Below are positions 23,189 through 32,488 of a stretch of DNA of 64,000 nt, piece after piece. The stretch spans positions 1 to 64,000 of the forward strand of contig NZ_LMPV01000008.1 of assembly GCF_001423965.1 (NCBI RefSeq). Direction: 5' to 3'. The number at the start of each line of letters is the position of its first letter. Positions within the stretch are counted from its first letter, which is position 1. The translations under genes and the position numbers were made by a program. The stretch comes from Exiguobacterium sp. Leaf196 (lineage in GTDB: Bacteria > Bacillota > Bacilli > Exiguobacteriales > Exiguobacteriaceae). Under the pieces are notes generated by a model that saw nothing but the letters and a program-made list of their open reading frames with translations, ran no database searches and was not told where the DNA came from.

Positions 23189-24367
23189 ATGAACTATAAA
23201 AAAGCAGTAGCGTTGACGTTATCGAGCACGTTATTTTTGGGTGCTTGTTCGTTCGACCTTTCGCCAAGTAGCGATACAAAAGAAGTCATTACTGAAAGTG
23301 AACAAGGTAAGGAAGTCCAAGCCGTCGTCAGTCCAGCCATTGATACGACGGATTCGTATTACCGGACGGTCTTACCGTTTCGTCCAAGCGTCGCACGTGG
23401 AATGACACAAAAGCGTGTCAGTTCGCGTCTTGAGCTCGATGAAATCGAAACAGGATTGATGCGTCATTCGACACAATTTTTTGATCCGGAAAAATACTAT
23501 TACCAAGAAGGTCAGTTACTCGAAGCCGACCAAATCGCAAAATGGTTGTTACGAAAAGGGAAAGCAGGCGATGGCGTCAGCGATCCTGAAGGTTTAAACC
23601 CAGCCTACACGTCAGGTAAGTCATATAAAGAAAAAAATCAAAAGTCACCTATGATTCTATCGCATATCTTAGAGCAAGACTACATGCTTGAAGAAGATAA
23701 GAAGCTTGAACTCGGTGGTACATCAATCGCTCTCGTCTTAAATAGTGAGTATGTTTTCCAAGATGAAAACTATGGACCGACCTATACCGTTAAACTTGAT
23801 GAAAAGAAAGTCGTTGCTGAAGGGAAGCGGATGGCAAACGATTTAGTCAAGAAAATGCGTAAGACGCAGGGTATGAAGACGACACCGATTCACGTCGCCC
23901 TCTACCTCCAGGAAAAAGAAGGTTCACCGGTTTCCGGTCATTATCTCTCGTCTGCATTCATCGGTCGCGGGAATCAAATCAGCGCGAATGATTGGAAGAA
24001 CTACAATGAACGCTATTACTACTACCCGTCAGCACGTGCAACGAATGATGTTCGTGATGATGCGGCGAAATTTGATTTATTCAAAGACCGTCTAGAAGAC
24101 TACTTCCCGAACTACACCGGTATGATGGGGGAAGGCTTCTATCAAGAAGATGAACTTAAAAAGCTTGAAATGAAGATTCCCGTTCAATTTTACGGAAAAG
24201 CAGAACTCGTCGCATTCGTTCAGTACGTGACGTACCTGCTTGAGAATCGTTGGGAATATAATCGAAACATTCCGACGACGATCACTGTGACGAACTTGAA
24301 CGGTGATACGGAAGCGATGCTATTCCTCGATCCGGATACAAAAAAACCAATCGTCAAGATTCGTTGA
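23189..24367 (+). CDS. camS: CamS family sex pheromone-like lipoprotein (YerH)
   Basis: A 392-residue lipoprotein with a signal peptide and lipobox LGACS (cysteine at about residue 20), so anchored outside the membrane. It is related to CamS, whose lipoprotein signal peptide yields a pheromone in staphylococci and enterococci; the mature protein's function is unknown. It follows ligA in B. subtilis (yerH), the same context as here. The ATG at 23189 makes the signal peptide begin MNYKKAVAL; an upstream in-frame start four codons earlier is weaker. Confidence 0.92.
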   Translation: MNYKKAVALTLSSTLFLGACSFDLSPSSDTKEVITESEQGKEVQAVVSPAIDTTDSYYRTVLPFRPSVARGMTQKRVSSRLELDEIETGLMRHSTQFFDPEKYYYQEGQLLEADQIAKWLLRKGKAGDGVSDPEGLNPAYTSGKSYKEKNQKSPMILSHILEQDYMLEEDKKLELGGTSIALVLNSEYVFQDENYGPTYTVKLDEKKVVAEGKRMANDLVKKMRKTQGMKTTPIHVALYLQEKEGSPVSGHYLSSAFIGRGNQISANDWKNYNERYYYYPSARATNDVRDDAAKFDLFKDRLEDYFPNYTGMMGEGFYQEDELKKLEMKIPVQFYGKAELVAFVQYVTYLLENRWEYNRNIPTTITVTNLNGDTEAMLFLDPDTKKPIVKIR

Positions 24368-24385
24368 TTTCTCCATTTACTTTAT

Positions 24386-24423
24386 AAAGCGACATTCCTT
24401 ATTTAGCGGAATGTCGCTTTTTT
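24386..24423 (+). terminator. Terminator after camS
   Basis: AAGCGACATTCC pairs with GGAATGTCGCTT over 12 bp, loop of 9, followed by a T run. Confidence 0.9.
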
Positions 24424-24544
24424 GTATGACGAACGCTTGAAGATAGAAGTATATGAGTATGAAAGGAAGGGTATGGAAGAAGAATGATATTTTGTTTCAC
24501 TTTCCCATTTTTTAGGTTTACGAAAGTCAGTAGGAGAGAGCATA

Positions 24545-24631
24545 ATGGAAGAAGAACAGTTCTATAAACGGGGACGGCGCGATGAATCGCCAGTTCTTTT
24601 AAAGAAGATGATAAAGGAGAGATCTAGATGA
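24545..24631 (+). CDS. Candidate 28-residue protein or leader peptide before the RpiR gene
   Basis: A 28-codon frame starts with ATG at 24545, behind AGGAGAGAG at good spacing, and ends in a TGA that overlaps the ATG of the RpiR regulator (ATGA). The peptide is highly charged, begins MEEEQFYKRGRRDE and ends KERSR, with no hydrophobic signal. Good ribosome site and exact stop/start overlap argue for real translation and coupling; small size and lack of a known family argue for caution. Confidence 0.45.
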   Translation: MEEEQFYKRGRRDESPVLLKKMIKERSR

Positions 24632-25482
24632 ATGGCGGTATCTATTCACAAATCGGAGCAGTTCGAGAAGAACTACCATCGTCCTCACGAAAAGTCGCAG
24701 ACTACGTCTTGACGCATATGAACCAAATTGCGCGCATGACGATCCACCAACTCGCAGGGGAGTCGGATACAAGTGCTGCTGCAGTCGTTCGCTTTTGCCG
24801 TGCACTCGGATTAAAGGGATATCCAGAGCTGCGGATGCGGATTTCGGCTGATACGGCACGCACGGATTTAAAAGGATATCATGATATCGAAAAGGATGAA
24901 CGTCCGGTCGACTTGATTGAAAAAACGCTTAGTAACAGTATTCAAGCGTTGCAGGATACAGCGAAGCAGTTGAATGATGAACGGATTGCGGATGCGATTG
25001 ATGTGATTGATCAGGCACGCGCGATTTATTTTTACGGGATTGGGGCATCGCATGTCGTCGCAGAAGACGCGGCGCAAAAATGGACGCGTGTTGGGAAACT
25101 GGCGATTCAAGAAACGGATCAACATCTGCTTGCGACGATTTTAGCAAATGCACGCCCAGAAGATGTCTTTTTTGCGATTTCCTACAGTGGTGAGACAGAA
25201 GAAGTCGTTGAGTTGATTCGCTTGGCGAAAATCCAAGGGTTAAAGGTTATTAGTCTGACGCGTTTTGGGGACAATCGGATCAGCCAACTAGCAGATATTG
25301 CGCTTTGGACTTCGCGCGCACCGGAAGCACCGCTTCGTAGCGCGGCACTCAGTTCACGACTGGCTCAACTGTTTGCGATTGACGTCTTATTCTTGTCCTA
25401 TGCTGCGGGACACTATGAAGATACACTCGAACGTCTTCAATTTACGCGGGAGAGCGTTAAAACACTGCATCAAAAAAAATAA
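24628..25482 (+). CDS. RpiR/MurR family transcriptional regulator
   Basis: A 284-residue regulator with an N-terminal RpiR-type helix-turn-helix (about residues 1-77, including GESDTSAAAVVRFCRALG) and a C-terminal SIS sugar-isomerase-like domain (YFYGIGASHVVAEDAAQKW; AISYSGETEEVVEL) expected to bind a phosphosugar or related effector. AAAGGAGAG precedes the ATG. It is followed after 13 nt by an M20 amidohydrolase, so the pair may be autoregulated and linked to an N-acylated amino sugar or amino acid. Confidence 0.92.
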   Translation: MNGGIYSQIGAVREELPSSSRKVADYVLTHMNQIARMTIHQLAGESDTSAAAVVRFCRALGLKGYPELRMRISADTARTDLKGYHDIEKDERPVDLIEKTLSNSIQALQDTAKQLNDERIADAIDVIDQARAIYFYGIGASHVVAEDAAQKWTRVGKLAIQETDQHLLATILANARPEDVFFAISYSGETEEVVELIRLAKIQGLKVISLTRFGDNRISQLADIALWTSRAPEAPLRSAALSSRLAQLFAIDVLFLSYAAGHYEDTLERLQFTRESVKTLHQKK

Positions 25483-25495
25483 GGGGGATACATAC

Positions 25496-26671
25496 ATGTC
25501 AGAACGAACTGCCGGACTAGACGCGTTGTATCCGGAAATGGTGGAGCGTCGTCGTTATCTCCATCAGCACCCGGAGTTATCGTTTCAAGAAGTCGAGACA
25601 CCGCGTTATATCGCGCAACATTTAAAAACGCTCGGAATCGAAGTCAAGACAGGAGTGGGTGGACGTGGTGTCGTTGGGTACATTCGTGGAGGAAAACCGG
25701 GGAAGACCGTCGCGTTACGTGCCGACTTCGATGCTTTACCGATTGCTGACGGAAAAGAGGTCGCGTATCGATCGACAGTTCCGGGCGTGATGCATGCGTG
25801 CGGTCATGACGGTCATACGGCGACGTTGCTTGCCGTCGCAAAGACGCTCATGCAACAGCGGGAATCGTTACCGGGGAATGTCGTCTTGATTCATCAACAT
25901 GCGGAGGAAGTCGTCCCGGGTGGTGCGCGAGATATGATTGCCGACGGTTGTCTTGAAGGGGTCGATGTCATCTTCGGAACGCATCTTTGGTCAACGATCG
26001 ATCAAGGACACGTCGGTATTCGAATCGGTCCGATCATGGCAGCGGCTGATAAGTTCGAGCTGATCTTATATGGAAAAGGCGGACACGGTGCGAAGCCACA
26101 CGAGACGATTGATGCTGTCTTACTCGGGGCAACGATCGTCAAGGAATTACAATCGATCGTCAGTCGTCAACTTAATCCGCTAGAGCCGGCAGTCGTGACC
26201 GTCGGAACGTTGCACGCGGGGGATACGTTTAATGTCATCGCAGATCAAGCGACATTAACAGGAACGGTCCGAACGTTTAATGAAGCGACAGCGGACGAGA
26301 TCATTGAGCGGATGGAGCAGACGATCAAAGGAATCTGTCAGGCGGTCGGAGCGACGTATCAATTTACATACGAAAAAGGGTATCCAGCTGTCGTCAACCA
26401 TGCGGTACCCACCGTATTGATCGAATCCGTCGCACGAGAAATCTTAGGAGACAAGCATGTATTTGAAATCGAACCGACGATGGGCGGCGAGGACTTCGCG
26501 TATTATCTGCAACACGTACCCGGTGCGTTCTTCTTTACAGGAGCCGGGGACGCTTCGTATCCACCGCATCATCATCCCCAGTTTGATTTTAAAGAGCCAG
26601 CGATGCTTGACGCAGCGCGTATTCTGGTCGAAGCAACGTGGCGGTATTTAGAACAAACTGCTGAAGCATGA
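25496..26671 (+). CDS. M20 family amidohydrolase
   Basis: A 391-residue zinc-dependent amidohydrolase of the hippurate hydrolase / N-acyl-amino acid amidohydrolase group. Metal-binding residues are visible in HACGHDGHTA, HQHAEE and the late GGEDFAYY, with a dimerisation domain in the middle (KFELILYGKGGHGAKPHE). AAGGGGGATACATAC lies before the ATG at 25496; the much longer in-frame reading from 25298 overlaps the regulator and is rejected. The substrate is unknown. N-acetyldiaminopimelate deacetylase is a member of the same family, so a lysine-pathway role cannot be excluded. Confidence 0.88.
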   Translation: MSERTAGLDALYPEMVERRRYLHQHPELSFQEVETPRYIAQHLKTLGIEVKTGVGGRGVVGYIRGGKPGKTVALRADFDALPIADGKEVAYRSTVPGVMHACGHDGHTATLLAVAKTLMQQRESLPGNVVLIHQHAEEVVPGGARDMIADGCLEGVDVIFGTHLWSTIDQGHVGIRIGPIMAAADKFELILYGKGGHGAKPHETIDAVLLGATIVKELQSIVSRQLNPLEPAVVTVGTLHAGDTFNVIADQATLTGTVRTFNEATADEIIERMEQTIKGICQAVGATYQFTYEKGYPAVVNHAVPTVLIESVAREILGDKHVFEIEPTMGGEDFAYYLQHVPGAFFFTGAGDASYPPHHHPQFDFKEPAMLDAARILVEATWRYLEQTAEA

Positions 26672-26718
26672 AAAAATCGCTCGTCTTGACTCCGAAAAGG
26701 AATCAGGGCGAGCGATTG
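26670..26718. terminator. Bidirectional terminator between the amidohydrolase and ywbE
   Basis: AATCGCTCGTCTTGACTCC pairs with GGAATCAGGGCGAGCGATT, 19 positions with one mismatch and a few G-U pairs, loop GAAAA. On the minus strand it ends in six T, so it serves ywbE best. Confidence 0.85.
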
Positions 26719-26726
26719 TTGTCTTC

Positions 26727-26921
26727 TTAACTTAAAATTTCTTGAACACGGCCAACTTGTCCGTCTTCTAGGCGTACTTTGATCCCGTGCGGATGCTGCG
26801 GTGATTTCGTGAGAAGGTCTTTAACGATTCCTTCTGTTCGTCTACCTGTTCGTTGATCTTGTTTCAACACGATGCTGACTTTAAGACCAGGTGTGATATT
26901 TTTACGTGTTTTACCGTCCAT
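26727..26921 (-). CDS. ywbE: YwbE family protein
   Basis: A 64-residue basic protein matching the YwbE family (DUF2196): RKNITPGLKVSIVLKQDQRTG, then EGIVKDLLTKSPQHPHGIKVRL and GQVGRVQEI. It is predicted to be a small beta-rich, possibly nucleic-acid-binding protein; no function is established. GGGAGGATC lies before its start. It is transcribed alone, towards the amidohydrolase. Confidence 0.85.
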   Translation of the reverse strand: MDGKTRKNITPGLKVSIVLKQDQRTGRRTEGIVKDLLTKSPQHPHGIKVRLEDGQVGRVQEILS

Positions 26922-27039
26922 CTGTAGATCCTCCCATCGTTCATTTCCTGTTTGGCTATCAGTATAACATGGTTCAGCCGGTGAAACTTGTTTGTCGCAA
27001 GGACGTAAAGTGAAAAGAGAACAGAATGTCAGAAAAAAG

Positions 27040-27056
27040 TTTGACTATATTTGACC
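27040..27056. promoter_or_regulatory. CtsR operator
   Basis: TTTGACTATATTTGACC is, on the other strand, GGTCAAATATAGTCAAA, a full match to the CtsR heptad repeat RGTCAAA-NAN-RGTCAAA. Its end covers the -35 of the promoter ahead of the J-domain gene and clpB, so CtsR binding would block RNA polymerase. clpB is a common CtsR target in Bacillota. Confidence 0.88.
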
Positions 27057-27079
27057 AATTAAGATGTGACTTTTATAAT
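27051..27079 (+). promoter_or_regulatory. Sigma-A promoter of the cbpA-clpB operon
   Basis: TTGACC, a 17-nt spacer and a perfect TATAAT (27074-27079). It is a strong promoter held down by the overlapping CtsR box. Confidence 0.85.
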
Positions 27080-27116
27080 TAAGGTAATGAAGTATAGGAA
27101 AAGGAAGTGAACTCGA

Positions 27117-27974
27117 ATGGCAAAAGACTATTATCAAACACTCGGTGTCGCAAAGGATGCATCGAATCAAGATATTAAGCGCGCGTACCGCAAACTGGCG
27201 AAGCAATATCATCCAGACGTTAACAAGGAGGCGAGTGCGGACCAGCGCTTCAAGGATATCCAAGAAGCCTTCGATGTGCTTGGGGATGAGGAGAAACGAG
27301 CACAGTACGATCGATACGGCAGTAACTTCGACCGGATGGCAGGTGCTGGAGCTGGGGGCGCTGGAGATTATGAAGATCTGTTCCGACAGTTCGGAGGTGG
27401 TGGACGGACACGACCTGGACAATCGTTCGGATTTGAAGACATGTTCGGTTCGTTCTTTAGTCAGGAAGAAGTGTCGACCGATGAAGAGCTTGAATTGACG
27501 GTTCCACTCAGTCATCTCAGTACGAATGAAAAAGTCACGGTGCGTCTTGCGACTGGTTCGATTCAGTTGACGCTACCGAAAGATGTCTATGACGGCAAAA
27601 AAGTCCGCTTACGTGGAAAAAGTTCGATGCGTAACCGACAAGGTGTCGCGGGAGATGTTTACGTGACGATTCACCTGAAGGATGACGATCAGTTCCGACG
27701 GGTCGACCAAGACGTCATCTCGACCGTCCGCGTTCATCCGACGACACTTGTACTTGGAGGAGAAGTCGTCGCAGATACACTTGAAGGAAAACGAATTAAA
27801 CTGAAAGTCAAACCGGGCACAAAACCAGGAGCACGACTTCGGATTCCAAATCGTGGTCTGAGTCAAGCGAATGGTCATCGTGGGGCATTACTCGTCCAAC
27901 TCGAAGTCAAGTTACCTGAGATGGACCGCGCCTTTTATGAAGAGTGGGAACGTCAACTTGCAGTGAAGGAGTGA
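27117..27974 (+). CDS. J-domain chaperone, CbpA/DnaJ-like (type without zinc finger)
   Basis: A 285-residue DnaJ-like cochaperone. The J domain occupies about residues 1-68 with HPD at 32-34, followed by a glycine/phenylalanine-rich linker (to about 115) and a C-terminal substrate-binding region. The four CxxCxGxG repeats of DnaJ are absent, so it is a CbpA-type (class B) J protein. It is the first gene of a CtsR-controlled operon with clpB, 6 nt upstream of it. Since ClpB needs DnaK/DnaJ for disaggregation, this protein may recruit DnaK to the same job. Confidence 0.92.
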   Translation: MAKDYYQTLGVAKDASNQDIKRAYRKLAKQYHPDVNKEASADQRFKDIQEAFDVLGDEEKRAQYDRYGSNFDRMAGAGAGGAGDYEDLFRQFGGGGRTRPGQSFGFEDMFGSFFSQEEVSTDEELELTVPLSHLSTNEKVTVRLATGSIQLTLPKDVYDGKKVRLRGKSSMRNRQGVAGDVYVTIHLKDDDQFRRVDQDVISTVRVHPTTLVLGGEVVADTLEGKRIKLKVKPGTKPGARLRIPNRGLSQANGHRGALLVQLEVKLPEMDRAFYEEWERQLAVKE

Positions 27975-27980
27975 TCAAGG

Positions 27981-30557
27981 ATGGATTTTGAACGTTTAAC
28001 GGATCGGGCACATGAGGGAATCGTCTCTGCCCAAGCGATTGCGAAACAACGTCGTCATAGTGAAATCACAGAGTGGCATTTGTTACTTGCCTTACTTGCT
28101 CAAGAAGAGGGAATTGCACGGGTCATTTTTGAAAAGTTGAATCAACGGATTGAGACATTGAATGCAGCGATTGACGAAGCGATTGGTAAGCTTCCGGCTT
28201 TGTCCCAGGCGACGACGCCACGGATTGGGGGCTCGTTGCTGAACGTGTTGACGGAAGCGGAGACGGAAGCGCGACTCATGCAGGATGACTACGTCTCCGT
28301 CGAACACTTATTATTAGCCCTGATCAAACAATCAAGTCCAGCAGCTCAGTATTTACGTCGTCAAGGCATTACGGAAGAGACACTTCGGGAAGCGATCGTC
28401 AGTATGCGAGGCAATCGGAAGGTCACGACGAAAAATCCCGAAGAGACGTTTGATGTGCTGAAAAAATATGGACGCGATCTCGTAGCGGACTTCCGATCGG
28501 GGAAAACGGATCCGGTCATCGGTCGTGACGACGAAATTCGACGTGTCATCCGGATTTTAAGTCGGAAGACTAAAAATAATCCCGTTTTAATCGGAGAACC
28601 TGGTGTCGGGAAAACGGCAATCGTTGAAGGGCTCGCGCAACGGATCGTCCGAGGAGATGTACCGGAGAGTCTGAAGAACAAGCAGTTGTTCAGTTTAGAC
28701 ATGAGTGCACTCGTCGCTGGTGCAAAATACCGTGGTGAGTTCGAAGAGCGCCTGCAGGCAGTCTTGAATGAAGTCAAGGAGGCCGAAGGACAGATTCTCT
28801 TATTCATCGATGAGCTGCATACGATCGTTGGTGCCGGGAAGACGGACGGCGCAATGGATGCTGGAAATATGCTCAAGCCAATGCTTGCGCGAGGAGAATT
28901 GCACTGTATCGGTGCGACGACGCTTGACGAGTACCGAAAGTATATCGAAAAGGATCCAGCGCTCGAACGTCGCTTCCAACAAGTCCTCGTCGCGGAACCG
29001 GATGTTGAGGATACGATCTCTATTCTGCGTGGATTAAAGGAACGGTTCGAGATTCACCACGGTGTGCGGATTCATGACAATGCACTCGTCGCGGCGGCGA
29101 TGTTATCCGATCGGTATATTACGGATCGGTTCATGCCGGATAAAGCGATTGATCTCGTCGATGAAGCGTGTGCGATGATTCGGACGGATATGGAGTCGAT
29201 GCCGGCTGAACTCGATTCCCTCGTCCGCCGGGTCATGCAGCTCGAGATCGAGGAAGCAGCATTAAAGAAAGAGACGGATGAAGCATCCCGGAAACGACTT
29301 GCCGTCTTACAGCAAGAACTCAGTTCTGCCCGAGAAGATGAGAGTGCGCTTCGGACAAGATGGGAACGGGAAAAAGAGAGTTCGCAAAGTGTCCAACAGT
29401 TACGCGCGGATCTTGAGAAAGCGAAACTGGCGTTACAAGAAGCCGAGGGGCGCTATGACTTAAACCGGGCATCAGAAATCAAGTACGGTCAAATTCCAGA
29501 CCTTGAAGCGCGTCTGAAAGTCGCGGAAGAATCATCTGAACACGTCTCCCACGAACTGGTTCGAGAAGCGGTGACGGAAGAAGAGATCTCCGACATCGTC
29601 TCGAAATGGACCGGCATTCCAGTGACGCGGCTCGCGCAGGGCGAACGGGAAAAGCTACTCTATCTCGAGGATACGCTTCATGAGCGTGTCTTCGGTCAAG
29701 ACGAAGCGGTTCGTCTCGTCGCGGATGCTGTCATTCGAGCGCGAGCAGGTATCAAGGATCCGAATCGTCCGATCGGCTCGTTCTTGTTCCTCGGTCCGAC
29801 AGGAGTCGGGAAGACAGAACTTGCAAAAGCCTTGGCGGCAGCGATGTTTGATAGTGAAGATCATATCGTCCGCATCGATATGTCGGAGTATATGGAAAAA
29901 CACAATGTCTCCCGTCTCGTCGGTGCGCCTCCAGGATACGTTGGTTATGAAGAAGGCGGTCAATTGACGGAAGCCGTCCGACGGAGCCCGTATTCGGTTC
30001 TTCTATTCGATGAGATCGAAAAAGCGCACGGAGATGTCTTCAATATCTTGCTTCAGTTGCTCGACGATGGTCGGTTAACAGATGCGCAAGGACGTGTCGT
30101 CGACTTCAAGAACACGATCGTCATCATGACATCAAACATCGGTGCGACCATCTTGCTTGAAGCAGCAAAAGATGGTGTCATCGATGCGGCGGAAGAAGAA
30201 GCCGTTCGCCAAGAACTGAAGCGTCACTTCCGACCGGAATTTTTAAACCGGATTGATGATACGATTTTGTTCCATCCACTCCACCGGACAGAGATTGAAC
30301 GAATCATCGACAAAGCGGTCGAGAAGATGACTTCTCGCTTGTCTGGACGCGGCATTACGATTGATGTCACGGATGCTGCGAAGACGCTGATCTTTGAAGA
30401 AGCATTCGAACCGCAATACGGTGCGCGTCCAATCAACCGTTATATGCAACGGACGATTGAGACGAAGCTTGCCCGAGCTTTGATCAGTGGGGCGATTCAA
30501 GATGGTTCCCAGATTGCGATCGATGTAGCAGACGGTGAACTAGTCGTAAACGGATAA
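27981..30557 (+). CDS. clpB: ATP-dependent chaperone ClpB
   Basis: A hexameric Hsp100 disaggregase. It has 858 residues: an N-terminal Clp_N repeat domain (1-145), AAA-1 with GEPGVGKTA near 205 and [10 protein letters not shown], a coiled-coil middle domain (about 395-520, many Glu/Arg/Gln), and AAA-2 with GPTGVGKTE near 605. The coiled-coil separates ClpB from ClpA/ClpC, and no ClpP-binding loop is evident. GAAGGAGTGATCAAGG is the ribosome site. It is cotranscribed with the J protein. Confidence 0.97.
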   Translation: MDFERLTDRAHEGIVSAQAIAKQRRHSEITEWHLLLALLAQEEGIARVIFEKLNQRIETLNAAIDEAIGKLPALSQATTPRIGGSLLNVLTEAETEARLMQDDYVSVEHLLLALIKQSSPAAQYLRRQGITEETLREAIVSMRGNRKVTTKNPEETFDVLKKYGRDLVADFRSGKTDPVIGRDDEIRRVIRILSRKTKNNPVLIGEPGVGKTAIVEGLAQRIVRGDVPESLKNKQLFSLDMSALVAGAKYRGEFEERLQAVLNEVKEAEGQILLFIDELHTIVGAGKTDGAMDAGNMLKPMLARGELHCIGATTLDEYRKYIEKDPALERRFQQVLVAEPDVEDTISILRGLKERFEIHHGVRIHDNALVAAAMLSDRYITDRFMPDKAIDLVDEACAMIRTDMESMPAELDSLVRRVMQLEIEEAALKKETDEASRKRLAVLQQELSSAREDESALRTRWEREKESSQSVQQLRADLEKAKLALQEAEGRYDLNRASEIKYGQIPDLEARLKVAEESSEHVSHELVREAVTEEEISDIVSKWTGIPVTRLAQGEREKLLYLEDTLHERVFGQDEAVRLVADAVIRARAGIKDPNRPIGSFLFLGPTGVGKTELAKALAAAMFDSEDHIVRIDMSEYMEKHNVSRLVGAPPGYVGYEEGGQLTEAVRRSPYSVLLFDEIEKAHGDVFNILLQLLDDGRLTDAQGRVVDFKNTIVIMTSNIGATILLEAAKDGVIDAAEEEAVRQELKRHFRPEFLNRIDDTILFHPLHRTEIERIIDKAVEKMTSRLSGRGITIDVTDAAKTLIFEEAFEPQYGARPINRYMQRTIETKLARALISGAIQDGSQIAIDVADGELVVNG

Positions 30558-30570
30558 AGCAGATGCTAGA

Positions 30571-30609
30571 AAAAGGAGTCGACTCGGCTGAAACGAGTCG
30601 ACTCCTTTT
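30571..30609 (+). terminator. Terminator after clpB
   Basis: AAAAGGAGTCGACTCG pairs with CGAGTCGACTCCTTTT, a 16-bp perfect stem with loop GCTGAAA and terminal T bases. Confidence 0.9.
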
Positions 30610-30684
30610 AGCGTTTACGGAAGAACCATATCCGCATCCACCAGATGCGTGATAAGCTAGAAAAAAAGAGAAAGAGGGAACGCC

Positions 30685-31617
30685 ATGAATGTTACACAAG
30701 CCCAACTCGAGGAGTTGATTGAGGAGTGTCGTCCGTATACGGTGCTTGGACAAGTCGCAAGTTACATTCCAGAGCTTGCGAAAGTTGATCCGACCCAACT
30801 TGGTATCGCTGTCTGTAATGCCGACGGGACGTTCGTTTCGGCAGGTGATGCGGACACGATGTTTACATTACAGAGTGTGTCGAAGATCATTACACTGGCA
30901 TTCGTCCTCGAGACATTCGGAGAAGATTATGTCTTTTCGAAAGTTGGGATGGAACCGACGGGTGATGCGTTCAATTCGATTGCGAAACTTGAAGAGACGA
31001 TTCCGACAAAACCGCTCAATCCAATGATCAATGCAGGAGCACTAGCAGTGACCAGCATGTTGCCGGGAACGGATGCTGCGGATAAATTACTACAATTGCG
31101 TCAATTCATCGCAAAACTATTGGATATTAAAGTAGAAATGGTAAAATATGACGCAGATGTCGCTGAATCAGAATTCGAAACGACAGATTTGAATCGAGCG
31201 TTGCTCTACTTCATGCGCTATCACGGCGTCATCGAAGGCAACGTTGAAGAGATCATCGACGTCTACACGAAACAATGTGCGATTTTGACGAACTGTAAAG
31301 GACTTGCCATGATGGGGAAAATTTTAAGTACATCTGGAAAAACGCCATCCGGGCGTCAAGTCATCTCGCGACGTAACGCACGAATCATCCGGGCCATCAT
31401 GACGACATGTGGCATGTATGATGCATCTGGAGAATTTTCTGTCCAAGTCGGACTTCCTGGAAAAAGTGGTGTTTCCGGTGCGGTCGTTGCCTGTGGTAGA
31501 AGTGATTTCGATATGGCTGATCTCGGAATCGGTGTGTTTGGTCCTTCCCTTGACGCGAAAGGCAATTCGATTGCCGGAACAAAGATGCTTGAACTACTTG
31601 TTCAACGTCACCCGTGA
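30685..31617 (+). CDS. glsA: Glutaminase A
   Basis: Hydrolyses glutamine to glutamate and ammonia using a beta-lactamase-like serine mechanism. It has 310 residues, with Ser64-xx-Lys67 in LQSVSKI, the NPMINAGALA segment and GGRQV-type and GKSGVSGAV motifs near the C-terminus, as in B. subtilis YbgJ/YlaM. AAAGAGGGAACGCC precedes the ATG. Its last 10 bases overlap the end of the convergent CHAD gene, with no terminator between them. Confidence 0.95.
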   Translation: MNVTQAQLEELIEECRPYTVLGQVASYIPELAKVDPTQLGIAVCNADGTFVSAGDADTMFTLQSVSKIITLAFVLETFGEDYVFSKVGMEPTGDAFNSIAKLEETIPTKPLNPMINAGALAVTSMLPGTDAADKLLQLRQFIAKLLDIKVEMVKYDADVAESEFETTDLNRALLYFMRYHGVIEGNVEEIIDVYTKQCAILTNCKGLAMMGKILSTSGKTPSGRQVISRRNARIIRAIMTTCGMYDASGEFSVQVGLPGKSGVSGAVVACGRSDFDMADLGIGVFGPSLDAKGNSIAGTKMLELLVQRHP

Positions 31618-32396
31618 GCGATCTCAACTTGATCGAGTGCGTTACGCAGTTCATCCTCTAAGCGTTTGATCTGATGCAAGCGCTCTGCTTGATAAGCAGT
31701 CGGAACCTCGAATGACCGCCATCTTTCCAGTCGCTGATACGTGTCATTGATATGTCCGAGTTGCGTCTGGGTTGTTTTTAGACGATCGACAGCGGACTTC
31801 GGTTGATTTGTATAGGGACGCAAGTACTCGACCGTATAGCGGTACGCTTTCGTCGCAAGCCGCAACTCATGCATCCGTTCGATACGTTTGGGACCATCCT
31901 TTCGTTGTACTTTTTCAAATTGTTCACGTTTTTTCTCATAGCGTTTCTCCGCGGCATGAATCAGTTCTTTTTCTGACATCCGCTTGAGGCGTTTTGTCAT
32001 CGGACTCGCTAAAAATCGACGGACGGATCGATCCAGTTCATTTGAGATCAAGAGATGCATCGTCTCAATCAAGGTCGAACGTTTTCCTTGGAGTTGTAAG
32101 GCGACATGGTTTGCGAACAATTGGTCGATTTCTGTTTTTTTCGAAGTCGCTTCGAGCTGTACGTCGAGATCGCGCACTTCACCGAAGGCGTGCATCAGAC
32201 GCTTCCAAATCAAATAGACGGGTTCTTCCGTCAACTCGACCAATCGAGCGAACGTGATCAGTTTCCGCAAGCGAATCCGAGCTTGATGGATATCTTCCGG
32301 ATTTTCAAACGTTTGTGATTCTTTGGCATAATGATTGAAGGTAGACCAGGTCTCGAGTAGTTCAAAAGTTAGCTTTTCAGTATCTCGATGGTTCAT
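31608..32396 (-). CDS. CHAD domain protein
   Basis: A 262-residue all-helical protein of the CHAD family (conserved histidine alpha-helical domain), rich in Arg/Lys/His. Typical segments are EDIHQARIRLRKLI near residue 33, VRDLDVQLE near 75, and HELRLATKAYRYTVEYLRPY near 175. CHAD proteins bind polyphosphate through the basic face. No CYTH triphosphatase, the frequent partner, is next to it. GGAGGGA lies before its start. The 3' end overlaps glsA tail to tail. Confidence 0.85.
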   Translation of the reverse strand: MNHRDTEKLTFELLETWSTFNHYAKESQTFENPEDIHQARIRLRKLITFARLVELTEEPVYLIWKRLMHAFGEVRDLDVQLEATSKKTEIDQLFANHVALQLQGKRSTLIETMHLLISNELDRSVRRFLASPMTKRLKRMSEKELIHAAEKRYEKKREQFEKVQRKDGPKRIERMHELRLATKAYRYTVEYLRPYTNQPKSAVDRLKTTQTQLGHINDTYQRLERWRSFEVPTAYQAERLHQIKRLEDELRNALDQVEIAHG

Positions 32397-32457
32397 GAGA
32401 TGAATCCCTCCTTGGATTGATTTCGTAAGAGTTCAAGAATGATGCGTTTTAAAATTA

Positions 32458-32472
32458 AGGAGGACTCCTCCT
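32458..32472 (+). promoter_or_regulatory. Shine-Dalgarno-sequestering hairpin before the MATE gene
   Basis: AGGAGG and CCTCCT form a 6-bp stem with loop ACT, so the best ribosome-binding sequence in this leader is paired with its own anti-sequence. The MATE ATG lies 16 nt after the stem; an out-of-frame ATG lies 3 nt after it. This could limit translation, but no partner sequence for switching is evident. Confidence 0.5.
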
Positions 32473-32488
32473 GAAATGTGGTGGAAAC

